Shown: positions 21,825 to 30,847 of the stretch, one piece after another
Position numbering within the stretch: the stretch's first letter is position 1
Layout of the letters: every line of letters begins with the position of its first letter
From: Lysobacter soyae
Lineage (GTDB): Bacteria > Pseudomonadota > Gammaproteobacteria > Xanthomonadales > Xanthomonadaceae
Reading direction: 5' to 3'
NCBI RefSeq assembly: GCF_019551435.1
Contig: NZ_CP080544.1
Span: forward strand, 1,178,001 to 1,242,000
DNA length: 64,000 nt
Program-made: the position numbers and the translations under genes
The notes under the pieces: model-generated
Database searches by the model: none
What the model saw: only the letters and a program-made list of their open reading frames with translations
Told to the model about the DNA's origin: nothing

Positions 21825-22721
21825 ATGGGTGCCGGACATGATCACGGCGGTGGCGCCGTCAAATTCGAAAAACCCCTTTGGATCGCGCTGGCGCTGACCT
21901 CGTGTTTTCTGATCGTGGAAGTGGTGGGGGCATTTGTTTCCAACAGCCTCGCCTTGCTTTCGGATGCGGCGCATATGGGCACCGATGTCATTGCCTTGGC
22001 GATTTCCCTGTTCGCGGTGCGCTTGGGCAAACGTCCGGCTGACGCCAAACGAACCTACGGTTACGCGCGTATGGAAGCCATTGGTGCATTGATCAACGGT
22101 GGCTTGTTGTTTTCGGTCGCCGGATTCGTGCTTTGGGAAGCCCTCGGGCGCTTTCTCTCGCCGCCGCCTGTGGCATCGAACGCCATGTTGTTGGTCGCTG
22201 CGATCGGCCTGGTCATCAATCTGATTTCCATGCGATTGCTAAAGGCCGGTGCGGGGGAGAACCTCAATATGAAAGGGGCTTATCTGGAGGTCTGGAGCGA
22301 TATGCTCGGATCAGTCGGGGTGATTATCGGTGCCCTGGTAATCCGAATGACGGGGTGGACCGTGGTGGATCCGATCATTGCCGTGTTGATCGGCCTGTGG
22401 GTGCTCCCAAGGACATGGATTTTGTTGAAGCAATCCAGTCATATTTTGATGCAGGGCGTGCCTGATGGATTGGATTTGGATGCGGTGCGGGCGAGTTTGG
22501 CCGAGCATCCGGCGGTGTCGGAAGTGCACGATTTACATGCGTGGGCGCTGGGGTCCAAAGATGCGGTGCTGACCGTTCACGTTGTGGTGGGACCCGGCGT
22601 TACCGAACCTGACCGAATTCGATCAGAGCTTGCGGAACTTTTGCATGATCGGTTTGATGTAGAGCACGCCACGATCCAGGTCGAGTCTGCGCATTGCGGC
22701 GGACATGCCCTGCATGCCTGA
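21825..22721 (+). CDS. cation diffusion facilitator (Zn/Co/Cd exporter)
   Basis: 298-residue CDF transporter with six transmembrane helices and a C-terminal cytoplasmic domain (VHDLHAWALGS). A short His-rich N-terminus (GAGHDHGGG) precedes helix 1. The helix-2 metal ligands are visible in SDAAHMGTD (HxxxD). In helix 5 the usual HxxxD is ExxxD (LEVWSD). It exports divalent metal in exchange for protons. The ATG at 21825 is preferred; a TTG 11 codons upstream would add an unlikely extension. The C-terminus ends CGGHALHA, giving extra potential metal ligands. Confidence 0.9.
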   Translation: MGAGHDHGGGAVKFEKPLWIALALTSCFLIVEVVGAFVSNSLALLSDAAHMGTDVIALAISLFAVRLGKRPADAKRTYGYARMEAIGALINGGLLFSVAGFVLWEALGRFLSPPPVASNAMLLVAAIGLVINLISMRLLKAGAGENLNMKGAYLEVWSDMLGSVGVIIGALVIRMTGWTVVDPIIAVLIGLWVLPRTWILLKQSSHILMQGVPDGLDLDAVRASLAEHPAVSEVHDLHAWALGSKDAVLTVHVVVGPGVTEPDRIRSELAELLHDRFDVEHATIQVESAHCGGHALHA

Positions 22722-22730
22722 TTGGCATGC
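22712..22730 (+). other. short hairpin at the end of the CDF gene
   Basis: GCATGCC and GGCATGC form a 7-bp stem with a 5-nt loop overlapping the CDF stop codon. No T-run follows, so it is at best a weak terminator. Confidence 0.25.
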
Positions 22731-22808
22731 GCCGACAAACGGATTTCTAACGCGCCCCAGGTCGTTTTTACAGCATCATGGGCACTGACTCCCCATTGAT
22801 GTGAATTT

Positions 22809-23558
22809 ATGCTCGAGATGCTCTCTGATCCGCAAATCTGGATCGCGCTCCTGACCCTGACGGCCTTGGAGCTCGTGCTCGGCATAGACAACATCATTTT
22901 CATTTCAATTTTGTCAGGTCGTCTGCCGGTCGAACAACGCGACCGCGCCCGCAAGGTCGGCTTGGCACTCGCTGCGATTACGCGCATTGGCTTGTTGTTC
23001 GCCATCAGTTGGATCATCGGTTTGACCGATCCGCTGTTCAACGTCGCCGGTCATCCGATTTCCTGGCGCGACATCATCCTGATCGGTGGTGGTCTGTTCT
23101 TGATCGGAAAAGCCTCGCACGAGATCCATAACAAGGTGGAAGAGGCTGGCGCACCATTGGAACCGTTTTCGGCCTCGGCGACATTCGCCGGTGTGATCGC
23201 CCAAATCATGGTGCTGGACATCGTTTTCTCGCTCGATTCGATCATTACCGCCGTGGGCATGGTCGATGAGCGTTGGGTCATGGTGACCGCAATTCTGATC
23301 TCGATCGCCTTCATGGTGGCGTTTGCCAAGCCGCTGAGCGATTTCGTTGAGCGCCATCCGACGGTCAAGATTCTTGCATTGGCGTTCCTGATGATGATCG
23401 GTCTGGTGCTGATCGCGGACGGCTTCGGGATGCACATTCCCAAGGGCTACGTGTATTCGGCGATGGCGTTTTCGGTCTTCGTTGAGCTGATCAATCTGTG
23501 GTTGCGGCGTAAGGCGCGTTTGGCGGGTAAGACCGCAGGACCGGCGGATAAAGCGTAA
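22809..23558 (+). CDS. TerC-family integral membrane protein
   Basis: 249 residues, about seven transmembrane helices. The two family signatures with buried acidic residues are present: LELVLGIDNIIFIS near residue 20 and LDIVFSLDSIITAVGM near 135. TerC/YkoY-type proteins are linked to tellurite resistance and, in several bacteria, to manganese export or metal loading of secreted enzymes; the substrate here is unknown. It lies 87 nt after the CDF exporter on the same strand. I looked for a yybP-ykoY manganese riboswitch in that gap and did not find one. Confidence 0.9.
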   Translation: MLEMLSDPQIWIALLTLTALELVLGIDNIIFISILSGRLPVEQRDRARKVGLALAAITRIGLLFAISWIIGLTDPLFNVAGHPISWRDIILIGGGLFLIGKASHEIHNKVEEAGAPLEPFSASATFAGVIAQIMVLDIVFSLDSIITAVGMVDERWVMVTAILISIAFMVAFAKPLSDFVERHPTVKILALAFLMMIGLVLIADGFGMHIPKGYVYSAMAFSVFVELINLWLRRKARLAGKTAGPADKA

Positions 23559-23585
23559 GCGCTCCCAGCCATGCGTGGGCGTTTA

Positions 23586-23601
23586 CATAATATGCATTAT
23601 G
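23586..23601. repeat. AT-rich inverted repeat upstream of the PAP2 gene
   Basis: CATAAT-ATGC-ATTATG, a 6-bp arm with a 4-nt centre, 14 nt before the proposed PAP2 start. It overlaps a candidate -35 (TTTACA, 23582-23587) whose matching -10 (TACTAT, 23607-23612) is 19 bp away. Possibly an operator; no regulator is identified. Confidence 0.35.
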
Positions 23602-23614
23602 CGAACTACTATAG

Positions 23615-24340
23615 ATGAGTGACAACAACGAGCCCTACTTGGCAGCGCCGATGAAAACGCCGGAATCCGGGATAAAACCGACGAACCGTCTGCGCTTGTC
23701 CAACACCAATGCATTCCTTCGTCGCAACGCCCGTTGGTTTTTTTGGGCCGCTGTGGCCGGAACCTTGGCGAAGATTACAGAGGAAGTTCTCGAGTTCGAC
23801 CTCATCCCTGTGGATCGCAGCATTCTGCTGTTCCTGCATCAATGGATTCCGGCAAGTTGGTTGCCGCTCGTCAATGCCGCGACACTCACCGGGTCGTCGA
23901 AGTTCCTGATCCCGTTGGTTGCGGTTATCGCCGTTGCGCTGTGGCTTCGACGCCACAGATTTGAAGCCATACAAATTGCCCTGGCGATGGCGGTCGCAGG
24001 CGCGGTCATCTATATCGTTAAAACTTCAGTGAATCGCGTCAGGCCCCAACTTTGGGAGACAGAGACCTATTGGGGCTCCAGCTTTCCCAGCGGACATACG
24101 TTGGGCGTTGCTGCGGTCGCGACCGCGTGCTGGTTGGCGGTTTCGCGTTTGGCGCCGCGGCATCTGACCCTCGCCAGCCTTTCGTTAACGGCTTGGGTCT
24201 GCTTGGTGGCGCTGTCTCGATTGATCTTGGGCGTGCATTGGCCAACCGACGTCGCCGCGGCCGCATGTGCAGGCTTGCTGATTGCTGTGGCAATCAACGG
24301 CATCGGGCTGATGATCAAACGCAGGGCGCCATTGCGCTGA
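23615..24340 (+). CDS. PAP2-family phosphatase (membrane)
   Basis: 241 residues with about six transmembrane helices. The three acid-phosphatase motifs are present in order: KTSVNRVRP, PSGHT and SRLILGVHWPTD, with the catalytic histidines in the second and third. Such enzymes dephosphorylate phosphatidic acid, undecaprenyl pyrophosphate or related lipids on the periplasmic face. The start is uncertain: the ATG at 23615 lacks a Shine-Dalgarno sequence, and an ATG at 23651 (MKTPESG) is an alternative. The aldehyde dehydrogenase gene begins 36 nt after its stop. Confidence 0.88.
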   Translation: MSDNNEPYLAAPMKTPESGIKPTNRLRLSNTNAFLRRNARWFFWAAVAGTLAKITEEVLEFDLIPVDRSILLFLHQWIPASWLPLVNAATLTGSSKFLIPLVAVIAVALWLRRHRFEAIQIALAMAVAGAVIYIVKTSVNRVRPQLWETETYWGSSFPSGHTLGVAAVATACWLAVSRLAPRHLTLASLSLTAWVCLVALSRLILGVHWPTDVAAAACAGLLIAVAINGIGLMIKRRAPLR

Positions 24341-24376
24341 ACCAGAGATTCGGTACGCTAGGGCATGGAGACGAAA

Positions 24377-25765
24377 ATGCCCAATTCGCAGTTTGAAACA
24401 ACGCTTCAGACGCTCCGCAACAATTTCGACAGCGGCGTCACGCGTTCAATCGAATGGCGACGACGACGTCTGCAGCAATTGGATAGATTGTTACAGGAAA
24501 ACGCGGCAGCGCTAGAAGCCGCATTGAAATCCGACCTCGGCAAATGTGCGGTGGAAGCAAAGCTCACCGAAACCGCATTCTTACGTTCTGAAATCGCCCA
24601 TGCACTTCGGCATTTGAAGTGCTGGATGCGTCCACGCCGTCTCGGTATGCCGCTCTCGTTGCAGCCTGCCAGCGGAATTTTGCAGGCGGAACCTCTGGGT
24701 GTCGTGCTGATCATCGCACCTTGGAACTATCCGATCCAGTTGTTATTTTCACCGTTGGCAAGCGCCCTCGCCGCCGGCAATACCGCGATTTTGAAGCCGA
24801 GCGAAGTCGCGACGCATTGCAGCGCGCTGATTGCGGAACTGGTGCCGAAGTATTTCAAGCCCGACGAAGTGGCGGTGGTGGAAGGCGGGGTGGCCGAGAC
24901 CACTGCCCTGCTCGCCCTGCCCTACGATCACATTTTTTATACCGGTAACGGCCAGGTGGCGCGCGTCATTCTGCAAGCGGCCGCTGCGCATCTGACGCCG
25001 GTAACCTTGGAACTCGGCGGAAAATGTCCGGCGTGGGTGGATGAAAGTGCGGATCTTGCCGTCACGGCGCAGCGCTTGGTCTGGGCAAAATTTTTGAATG
25101 CCGGTCAAACCTGTGTTGCACCGGATCATGTGCTGGCATCACGCGGCACATTGGACAAACTCAAGCCGCTGTTGATCGCCGCCATTCGCGAGCAATTCGG
25201 CGAGGCACCGTCGGACAGCGCGGCATATGGTCGCATCATCAATGCAAAGCACTTCGATCGACTCGTGGGATTGTTGTCAGACGCCACGATCATCTCGGGC
25301 GGCAAGCACGACGCCCAACAGCGTTACATTGCGCCCACGCTGGTCGAAGGCATCGCGCAGTCGCACCCGCTGATGCAAGAGGAAATATTCGGCCCGATCT
25401 TGCCTTTGATAGAAGTCAAGGGATTGGACGCAGCCATCGCATCGATTCGTGCATATGGCAAACCGCTTGCTGTGTATGCATTTACGCGTGACGCAACCGT
25501 GCGAAAAACCTTGGCAGAACGCACAGCATCGGGTGCATTGGTATTCAACATGGCGGTCGGTCATCTCGGTGCAGCTGAAGTGCCGTTCGGCGGCGTCGGC
25601 GAAAGTGGCATGGGGGCCAGTCATGGCTGGGCGGGGTTCCAAACATTCAGTCATCTGCGCCCGGTGGTCGACAAATCATTTTGGCCGGACACCCTGAAGC
25701 TCATCATGCCGCCCTATGGACGAACGGTGGAACGCGTCATCAAATATCTGATCGCAAAGGAATGA
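24377..25765 (+). CDS. aldehyde dehydrogenase family protein (coniferyl-aldehyde dehydrogenase-like)
   Basis: 462-residue NAD(P)-dependent class 3-type aldehyde dehydrogenase. The cofactor segment IIAPWNYPIQLL, the general-base glutamate in TLELGGKCP and the catalytic cysteine in FLNAGQTCVAPDH are intact. The C-terminus shows a hydrophobic stretch as in membrane-associated fatty-aldehyde dehydrogenases. I chose the ATG at 24377, 6 nt after GGAG; an ATG four codons upstream (24365) is possible. It is followed, almost without a gap, by a short-chain dehydrogenase, so the pair may act in sequence on a lipid or aromatic aldehyde. Confidence 0.9.
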   Translation: MPNSQFETTLQTLRNNFDSGVTRSIEWRRRRLQQLDRLLQENAAALEAALKSDLGKCAVEAKLTETAFLRSEIAHALRHLKCWMRPRRLGMPLSLQPASGILQAEPLGVVLIIAPWNYPIQLLFSPLASALAAGNTAILKPSEVATHCSALIAELVPKYFKPDEVAVVEGGVAETTALLALPYDHIFYTGNGQVARVILQAAAAHLTPVTLELGGKCPAWVDESADLAVTAQRLVWAKFLNAGQTCVAPDHVLASRGTLDKLKPLLIAAIREQFGEAPSDSAAYGRIINAKHFDRLVGLLSDATIISGGKHDAQQRYIAPTLVEGIAQSHPLMQEEIFGPILPLIEVKGLDAAIASIRAYGKPLAVYAFTRDATVRKTLAERTASGALVFNMAVGHLGAAEVPFGGVGESGMGASHGWAGFQTFSHLRPVVDKSFWPDTLKLIMPPYGRTVERVIKYLIAKE

Positions 25766-25770
25766 AGGGA

Positions 25771-26610
25771 ATGGGATTCAGCGTGCGTGGGTGCGACGTG
25801 CTGGTCACGGGCGCGGCAATGGGGATGGGTCGTTTGTTTGCCCTGCGCGCCGCAAAAGAAGGGGCGCGAAGTGTCATTCTTTGGGACATCGATTCGGCGA
25901 AGCTTGCGATCGTGGCCGAAGAAATCCGTGCGTTGGCCGTCATCGCCAAACCGATGCAAGTGGACGTCTCGGATGCTGATGCTGTCGCGAACGCGGCACG
26001 CAGCGTGCTTGACGAATGTGGCGGGTTGGATTTTTTGATCAACAATGCCGGCGTGGTGCGCGGTAAACCGTTTTGGGAGCATGACGTCGACGCGGACATC
26101 AAGTTCACCATGAATATCAATGCAGTGGCCCCGATGGTGATCACCCGGCAGTTCATTCGGGCGATGATGGCGCAAGACGGCAAGTCGCGCCGCATTCTGA
26201 ACATCGCTTCGGCGGCGGCGACGGTATCCAATCCGCGAATGAGTGTGTATGCGTCTTCGAAATGGGCGGTGTTGGGTTGGAGCGATTCGTTGCGCCTTGA
26301 ATTGGAACAAGTGGGCGATTCGCTGCTCAAGGTCACAACGTTTTGTCCCACTTATGTCGGGACCGGTATGTTTGCGGGCGCCCGAGGGCCTTTGCTAACG
26401 CCGATCATCACGCCCGAGGCGGCCGTCGATGCGGCGTGGCGTGCCATGATTGCCGGAAAGCCCATCAAGTACATGCCGTGGACCACGACGCTTGGCACCG
26501 TTCTCAAAGGACTGCTGCCGGTGCGCGCTTGGGATTTTGTCGCGGGTCGCGTCTTCGGCGTCTATCGCTCCATGGATCATTTCACCGGTCGTGCCGATCC
26601 GCCGGACTGA
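25771..26610 (+). CDS. short-chain dehydrogenase/reductase
   Basis: 279-residue classical SDR: cofactor motif TGAAMGMG (about 13-20), NNAG near 91, and catalytic S147, Y160 and K164 (YASSK). An aspartate (LWDID) after the second strand suggests NAD(H) preference. The ATG at 25771 sits 9 nt after AAAGGA; an ATG at 25762 that overlaps the aldehyde dehydrogenase stop is the alternative. Cotranscription with the aldehyde dehydrogenase is almost certain. The substrate is unknown. Confidence 0.9.
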   Translation: MGFSVRGCDVLVTGAAMGMGRLFALRAAKEGARSVILWDIDSAKLAIVAEEIRALAVIAKPMQVDVSDADAVANAARSVLDECGGLDFLINNAGVVRGKPFWEHDVDADIKFTMNINAVAPMVITRQFIRAMMAQDGKSRRILNIASAAATVSNPRMSVYASSKWAVLGWSDSLRLELEQVGDSLLKVTTFCPTYVGTGMFAGARGPLLTPIITPEAAVDAAWRAMIAGKPIKYMPWTTTLGTVLKGLLPVRAWDFVAGRVFGVYRSMDHFTGRADPPD

Positions 26611-26653
26611 CTAATCGTCCAACGCGCTTGCGTACGTGCGGCCTAAGAATCGA

Positions 26654-28474
26654 TTACAAACGCAGCGCGCTAACGACCTTTCTTGCGACATCCTCCACGC
26701 CGGTGTCGACGGTATCGACGCAGAGCTCGGGTGATTCAGGCGCTTCATATGGCGAATCAATTCCGGTGAAGTTGGGGATCTCCCCTGCCCGCGCACGTGC
26801 GTACAGACCCTTCACGTCGCGCGATTCCGCCACTTCCAAGGGCGTGCTGACGTAGACCTCAAGGAATTCACCTGGCGCGAACAACTCACGCGCCATTTGT
26901 CGCTCTGAGCGAAACGGTGAGATAAAGCTCACAAGGACAATCAGTCCGGCATCCGTCATCAGTTTGGCCACTTCCGCGACCCGTCGGATGTTTTCAACCC
27001 GATCCACATCGGTGAAGCCCAAATCCCTGTTCAAACCGTGGCGGACATTGTCGCCGTCGAGAATGTACGCATGCTTCCCGAGGGCTAGCAATTGCTTCTC
27101 TACAGCGTTGGCGATGGTCGATTTGCCGGCGCCGGACAGGCCTGTAAACCAAACGCATTTGGGCGTCTGGCCGAGGCTGATGGCGCGTGCTCTTTTGTCC
27201 ACCTCGATCGCTTGCCAGTGCACGTTTGTGGCACGGCGCAACGCGAACTCGATGCGTCCTGCCGCGACGGTTTCGTTGGTTTGTCTGTCGATCAAAATGA
27301 ATCCGCCGAGCGCCTTCGACTGGTCGAAAGGCGCAAACGGAATGGGCGAGGCCAGCGAGATGTTGCAGGCACCGACCTGATTGATCTCGAGCTGCTTAGC
27401 CGCCAGTTGCGCTTGCGTGTCGACATCAATCAGGTGTTTGATGTCGGTCACGGTGGCCATGACCTCACGTGTGCCGCAGAGCAGTCGATAGCTGCGGCCT
27501 GGCAGCATGGGTTGGGTGGACATCCAAAGCAGATGTGTCGAGAACTGATCCGAGACTTCCAAGGGATTTGCAGCCGCACTGAGAACGTCGCCACGGCTGA
27601 TGTCAATTTCCTTGTCCAGCGTCAGCGTCAAGGCTTGGCCGAGAGTGCCTTCTGATATCGCCGTTCCGCCCGAATACACGGCAGTGATCGCCGCCCGCAA
27701 GTTCGATGGCTGGATGGTCACCGTGTCGCCGGGTCGAACACGGCCGCTGACCAAGGTGCCGCAGTATCCACGAAAGTCCTGCCCCCAACGATTGACGTAT
27801 TGCACCGGCAGATGGAACGCGTCAGCGATTCCGTCGATGCGCGAAGGTTCAAGCGATTCCAGCGCCGTCAACAAAGTCGGACCGCTATACCAAGGCATGC
27901 TCGTCGCAGTCTCAACGAGGTTTTCGCCTAGCAACGCGGAAACCGGAATGGCTTGAACAGAAGTGATTCCGGCGGCGCGTGCCATCTCGGCGTACTCAGT
28001 ACGAATGGCATCAAACACGGCCTCGTCATGACCGACCAAGTCCATTTTGTTGACCGCCAAGATGACGTCTCTTACACCAAACAAACCGCAAATCCATGTA
28101 TGCCGTCGGGTTTGTGTCAAAAGCCCCTTGCGCGCATCTACCAAGACAATGGCTGCCTCCGCATTGGAGGCGCCAGTCGCCATGTTGCGCGTATATTGCA
28201 CGTGCCCGGGGCAATCCGCCACGATGAAACTACGTACCGGCGTGTGGAAATAACGATAGGCAACATCAATGGTGATGCCCTGCTCGCGCTCCGCATCCAA
28301 GCCGTCGAGCAATGCTGCAAAGTCGACCGCACCTTGTGTATCGGTGGCCGCGCGCAACTGGTCGTCAAAGACTGCGCCGGTATCATTCAACAAACGACCG
28401 ATCAGTGTGCTCTTGCCGTCATCAACGCTGCCGCACGTAATGAAGCGCAACTGGGAGTGCTGCGAAGCACGCAT
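26654..28474 (-). CDS. cysNC: bifunctional sulfate adenylyltransferase subunit 1 / adenylylsulfate kinase
   Basis: 606-residue fusion. Residues about 1-430 are the CysN GTPase (P-loop GSVDDGKST at 15-23, DCPGH near 87, NKMD near 142), which drives APS synthesis by CysD. Residues about 440-606 are the APS kinase (P-loop GLSGAGKST at 445-453, and FISPFR with the phospho-acceptor serine at about 519). Both halves look functional, so the product is PAPS. It overlaps the cysD stop by one base. In Xanthomonas the homologous pair is known as raxQ/raxP, supplying PAPS for sulfation. Confidence 0.95.
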   Translation of the reverse strand: MRASQHSQLRFITCGSVDDGKSTLIGRLLNDTGAVFDDQLRAATDTQGAVDFAALLDGLDAEREQGITIDVAYRYFHTPVRSFIVADCPGHVQYTRNMATGASNAEAAIVLVDARKGLLTQTRRHTWICGLFGVRDVILAVNKMDLVGHDEAVFDAIRTEYAEMARAAGITSVQAIPVSALLGENLVETATSMPWYSGPTLLTALESLEPSRIDGIADAFHLPVQYVNRWGQDFRGYCGTLVSGRVRPGDTVTIQPSNLRAAITAVYSGGTAISEGTLGQALTLTLDKEIDISRGDVLSAAANPLEVSDQFSTHLLWMSTQPMLPGRSYRLLCGTREVMATVTDIKHLIDVDTQAQLAAKQLEINQVGACNISLASPIPFAPFDQSKALGGFILIDRQTNETVAAGRIEFALRRATNVHWQAIEVDKRARAISLGQTPKCVWFTGLSGAGKSTIANAVEKQLLALGKHAYILDGDNVRHGLNRDLGFTDVDRVENIRRVAEVAKLMTDAGLIVLVSFISPFRSERQMARELFAPGEFLEVYVSTPLEVAESRDVKGLYARARAGEIPNFTGIDSPYEAPESPELCVDTVDTGVEDVARKVVSALRL

Positions 28475-29409
28475 CAGAAATACCCCTCGCGCTTTTTCTT
28501 TTCCATGGACGCGCCGGGGTCGTGATCAATCACCCGACCCTGACGTTCCGAATCCCGGGACGCGCGCATCTCGGCAATGATGTCATCAAGGGTTTCGGCG
28601 GTTGATTCGATTGCGCCCGTCAGCGGATAGCAGCCGAGGGTTCGGAAACGAACGCAACGCTCTTCGACTTTCTCGTCAGGCCCGATCGGCATGCGGTCGT
28701 CGTCCACCATGATCCAGGCACCATTGCGGTTGACCACCGGTCGCATCTTTGCGAAATACAGCGAAGGAACTGGAATCCGCTCGCGTCGGATATATTCCCA
28801 CACATCCAATTCGGTCCAGTTCGACAAGGGGAAAACCCGCACGGACTCGCCTTCATTTAGATGAGTGTTGTACAAGGACCACAGTTCAGGACGTTGATGT
28901 TTGGGATCCCAGTGGTGGTGCGTGTTCCTGAAGCTGAAGACGCGCTCTTTGGCCCGTGATTTCTCTTCATCACGCCGGGCGCCGCCGATTGCCGCGTCCA
29001 CTTTGAAAAGATTCAACGCCTGTTTCAGCGCGTCGGTTTTCATGATTTGGGTGTGTTTCGCAGCACCGTGGGTAAAAGGTCCGACACCCTCCGCTACACC
29101 CTCGGGATTGGTATGCACATGGAGGGGGATGCCCGTCTCACGCACACGCATATCGCGGAATGCAATCATTTCGCGAAACTTCCAACCTGTATCCACGTGC
29201 AGGAGAGAAATCGGTGACATTGCCGGCGCGAAGGCCTTTTGCAACAGGTGCAGAAGCACGGAGCTGTCTTTGCCGATCGAATACAGCATGACCGGTCGAT
29301 GAAAGCAGGCCGCCACCTCGCGAAGAATGTGGATGCTCTCGGATTCCAGTTGATCCAACGTACCAGTCACCGCGTTCTGTTTGACCTCAGCCGCGACCGT
29401 AAACGTCAT
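28474..29409 (-). CDS. cysD: sulfate adenylyltransferase subunit 2
   Basis: 311-residue PP-loop ATP sulfurylase catalytic subunit; [16 protein letters not shown] carries the SxGKDS pyrophosphate loop. The C-terminus ([21 protein letters not shown]) is typical of CysD/RaxP. It forms APS from ATP and sulfate with the GTPase CysN. The ATG at 29409 gives the family-like start; the longer frame upstream lies inside manC. It overlaps manC by 23 nt and cysNC by one base, so all three are translationally coupled. No cysG/H/I/J genes are nearby. Confidence 0.95.
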   Translation of the reverse strand: MTFTVAAEVKQNAVTGTLDQLESESIHILREVAACFHRPVMLYSIGKDSSVLLHLLQKAFAPAMSPISLLHVDTGWKFREMIAFRDMRVRETGIPLHVHTNPEGVAEGVGPFTHGAAKHTQIMKTDALKQALNLFKVDAAIGGARRDEEKSRAKERVFSFRNTHHHWDPKHQRPELWSLYNTHLNEGESVRVFPLSNWTELDVWEYIRRERIPVPSLYFAKMRPVVNRNGAWIMVDDDRMPIGPDEKVEERCVRFRTLGCYPLTGAIESTAETLDDIIAEMRASRDSERQGRVIDHDPGASMEKKKREGYF

Positions 29410-30784
29410 CAAAGCGGACGATATCGTCCTCGCCAAGATAGCTGCCGGATTGCACTTCGATCAATTCCAAGGGAACGACACCCGGATTTTCCAGTCGATG
29501 TTTGACACCCAAGGGGATGTAGGTGCTTTGGTTCTCCGACAGCATGATGATTTCTTCGCCACGCGTCACACGTCCCGTGCCGCTGACAACGATCCAATGT
29601 TCGGCTCTATGGTGATGCATCTGCAGGCTGAGTTGCGCTCCGGGTTTTACCGTAATGCGTTTGACCTGGAAACGGCCACCGACATCAATCGAATCGTAAT
29701 TTCCCCAAGGGCGATAAACCTTGCGGTGCGCACTCGGCTCACTGCGACCTGCGGCCTTCAGCTTTCCGACGATCCCTTTGATGTCTTGGACTTTGTCCTT
29801 GTGCGCTACCAGAACCGCGTCGGCGGTATCCACCACCACCACGTCTTCAAGTCCCAATAGCGCGACCAACCGTTGATCACTCCAGGCCAATGTGTTGCGA
29901 CATTGCTCGGCAAGCACATCGCCATGGTGCGCATTGCCGTTGCTATCTTGTTCTGCAACTTCCCAAAGCGCCGACCAACTGCCGACGTCGTTCCAGCCGA
30001 CGTCGATAGGCAGCACGGCCGCGGAGTCTGTTTTTTCCATAACCGCGTAGTCGATAGAGTCGGAAGGGGAAGCTTCAAAAGCGGTGCGATCCAAACGCAC
30101 AAAATCCGTTTCCCGGCGCGCCTTCGCCAATGCTGCGCGACTCGCGTCGAGCATTGCGGGTTGATGGGTCGCCAATGCATCGAGATACGCGGACGCTTTG
30201 AACAAGAACATCCCGCTGTTCCAGAAATAACAACCGCTAGCGACGTATGCTTCTGCAGTTGCGGCGTCGGGTTTCTCAACAAATCGCTCGACGCGCTTGA
30301 CGCCCTCGCCGTCCGCCGATTGTATGTAGCCGTAGCCGGTTTCGGGCGCAGTCGGCACAATGCCGAAAGTTACCAATTGTCCTGTTTCCGCCGCAGTGCA
30401 TGCCTCTAGCAATGCAGCTTGAAATGCCTCTAAATCAGCGATCACGTGATCAGAAGGCAAGACCAGCAAGAGCGGGTCACCCCCGTTGGAAATGGCCTCG
30501 AGTGCCGCGACGGCGATGGCGGGTGCCGTGTTGCGTCCTACCGGTTCCAACAAGATCACTGGGTTCGGGCATCCTGCTTCACGCAATTGCTCCGCCACCA
30601 TGAATCGGTGCTCCTCTCCAGCAACCACGATTGGAGATGCACTGGCCACAGACTTTACTCGGTTCCAAGTAGCCTGCAACATCGTGTCCCCGCCCATCAG
30701 GCTTAGGAACTGTTTCGGAAACCCTTCCCGCGACAGGGGCCACAAGCGGGTGCCGGAGCCACCGGAAAGAATTACGGGAATCAT
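29387..30784 (-). CDS. manC: mannose-1-phosphate guanylyltransferase / mannose-6-phosphate isomerase
   Basis: 465-residue type II bifunctional enzyme (XanB/AlgA/CpsB type). The nucleotidyltransferase signature is [12 protein letters not shown] (about 8-19) with PKQF after it and FVEKPD near 170. The C-terminal cupin ([26 protein letters not shown]) is the isomerase half. It produces GDP-mannose for exopolysaccharide, LPS or glycan synthesis. It is first in manC-cysD-cysNC; rarA upstream ends 63 nt before it and a TATACT -10 lies in that gap. No other polysaccharide genes are present in the window. Confidence 0.95.
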   Translation of the reverse strand: MIPVILSGGSGTRLWPLSREGFPKQFLSLMGGDTMLQATWNRVKSVASASPIVVAGEEHRFMVAEQLREAGCPNPVILLEPVGRNTAPAIAVAALEAISNGGDPLLLVLPSDHVIADLEAFQAALLEACTAAETGQLVTFGIVPTAPETGYGYIQSADGEGVKRVERFVEKPDAATAEAYVASGCYFWNSGMFLFKASAYLDALATHQPAMLDASRAALAKARRETDFVRLDRTAFEASPSDSIDYAVMEKTDSAAVLPIDVGWNDVGSWSALWEVAEQDSNGNAHHGDVLAEQCRNTLAWSDQRLVALLGLEDVVVVDTADAVLVAHKDKVQDIKGIVGKLKAAGRSEPSAHRKVYRPWGNYDSIDVGGRFQVKRITVKPGAQLSLQMHHHRAEHWIVVSGTGRVTRGEEIIMLSENQSTYIPLGVKHRLENPGVVPLELIEVQSGSYLGEDDIVRFDDVYGRG

Positions 30785-30814
30785 AGAGATATTTCCTAGT
30801 AGGTACCTAGACTC

Positions 30815-30820
30815 AGTATA
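30815..30820 (-). promoter_or_regulatory. putative -10 element of manC-cysD-cysNC
   Basis: TATACT on the minus strand, 31 nt before the manC start, in the rarA-manC gap; the palindrome AGGTACCT follows at 30801-30808. No convincing -35 is found at normal spacing, so an activator may be required. Confidence 0.35.
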
Positions 30821-30847
30821 ACTCGGTACAAAGCGGTGCCGGACGAC

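Noticed and set aside
22722-22808. Possible yybP-ykoY manganese riboswitch before the TerC gene
   Set aside because: The gap is only 87 nt, and the conserved paired internal loops and pairing regions of that riboswitch are not found.
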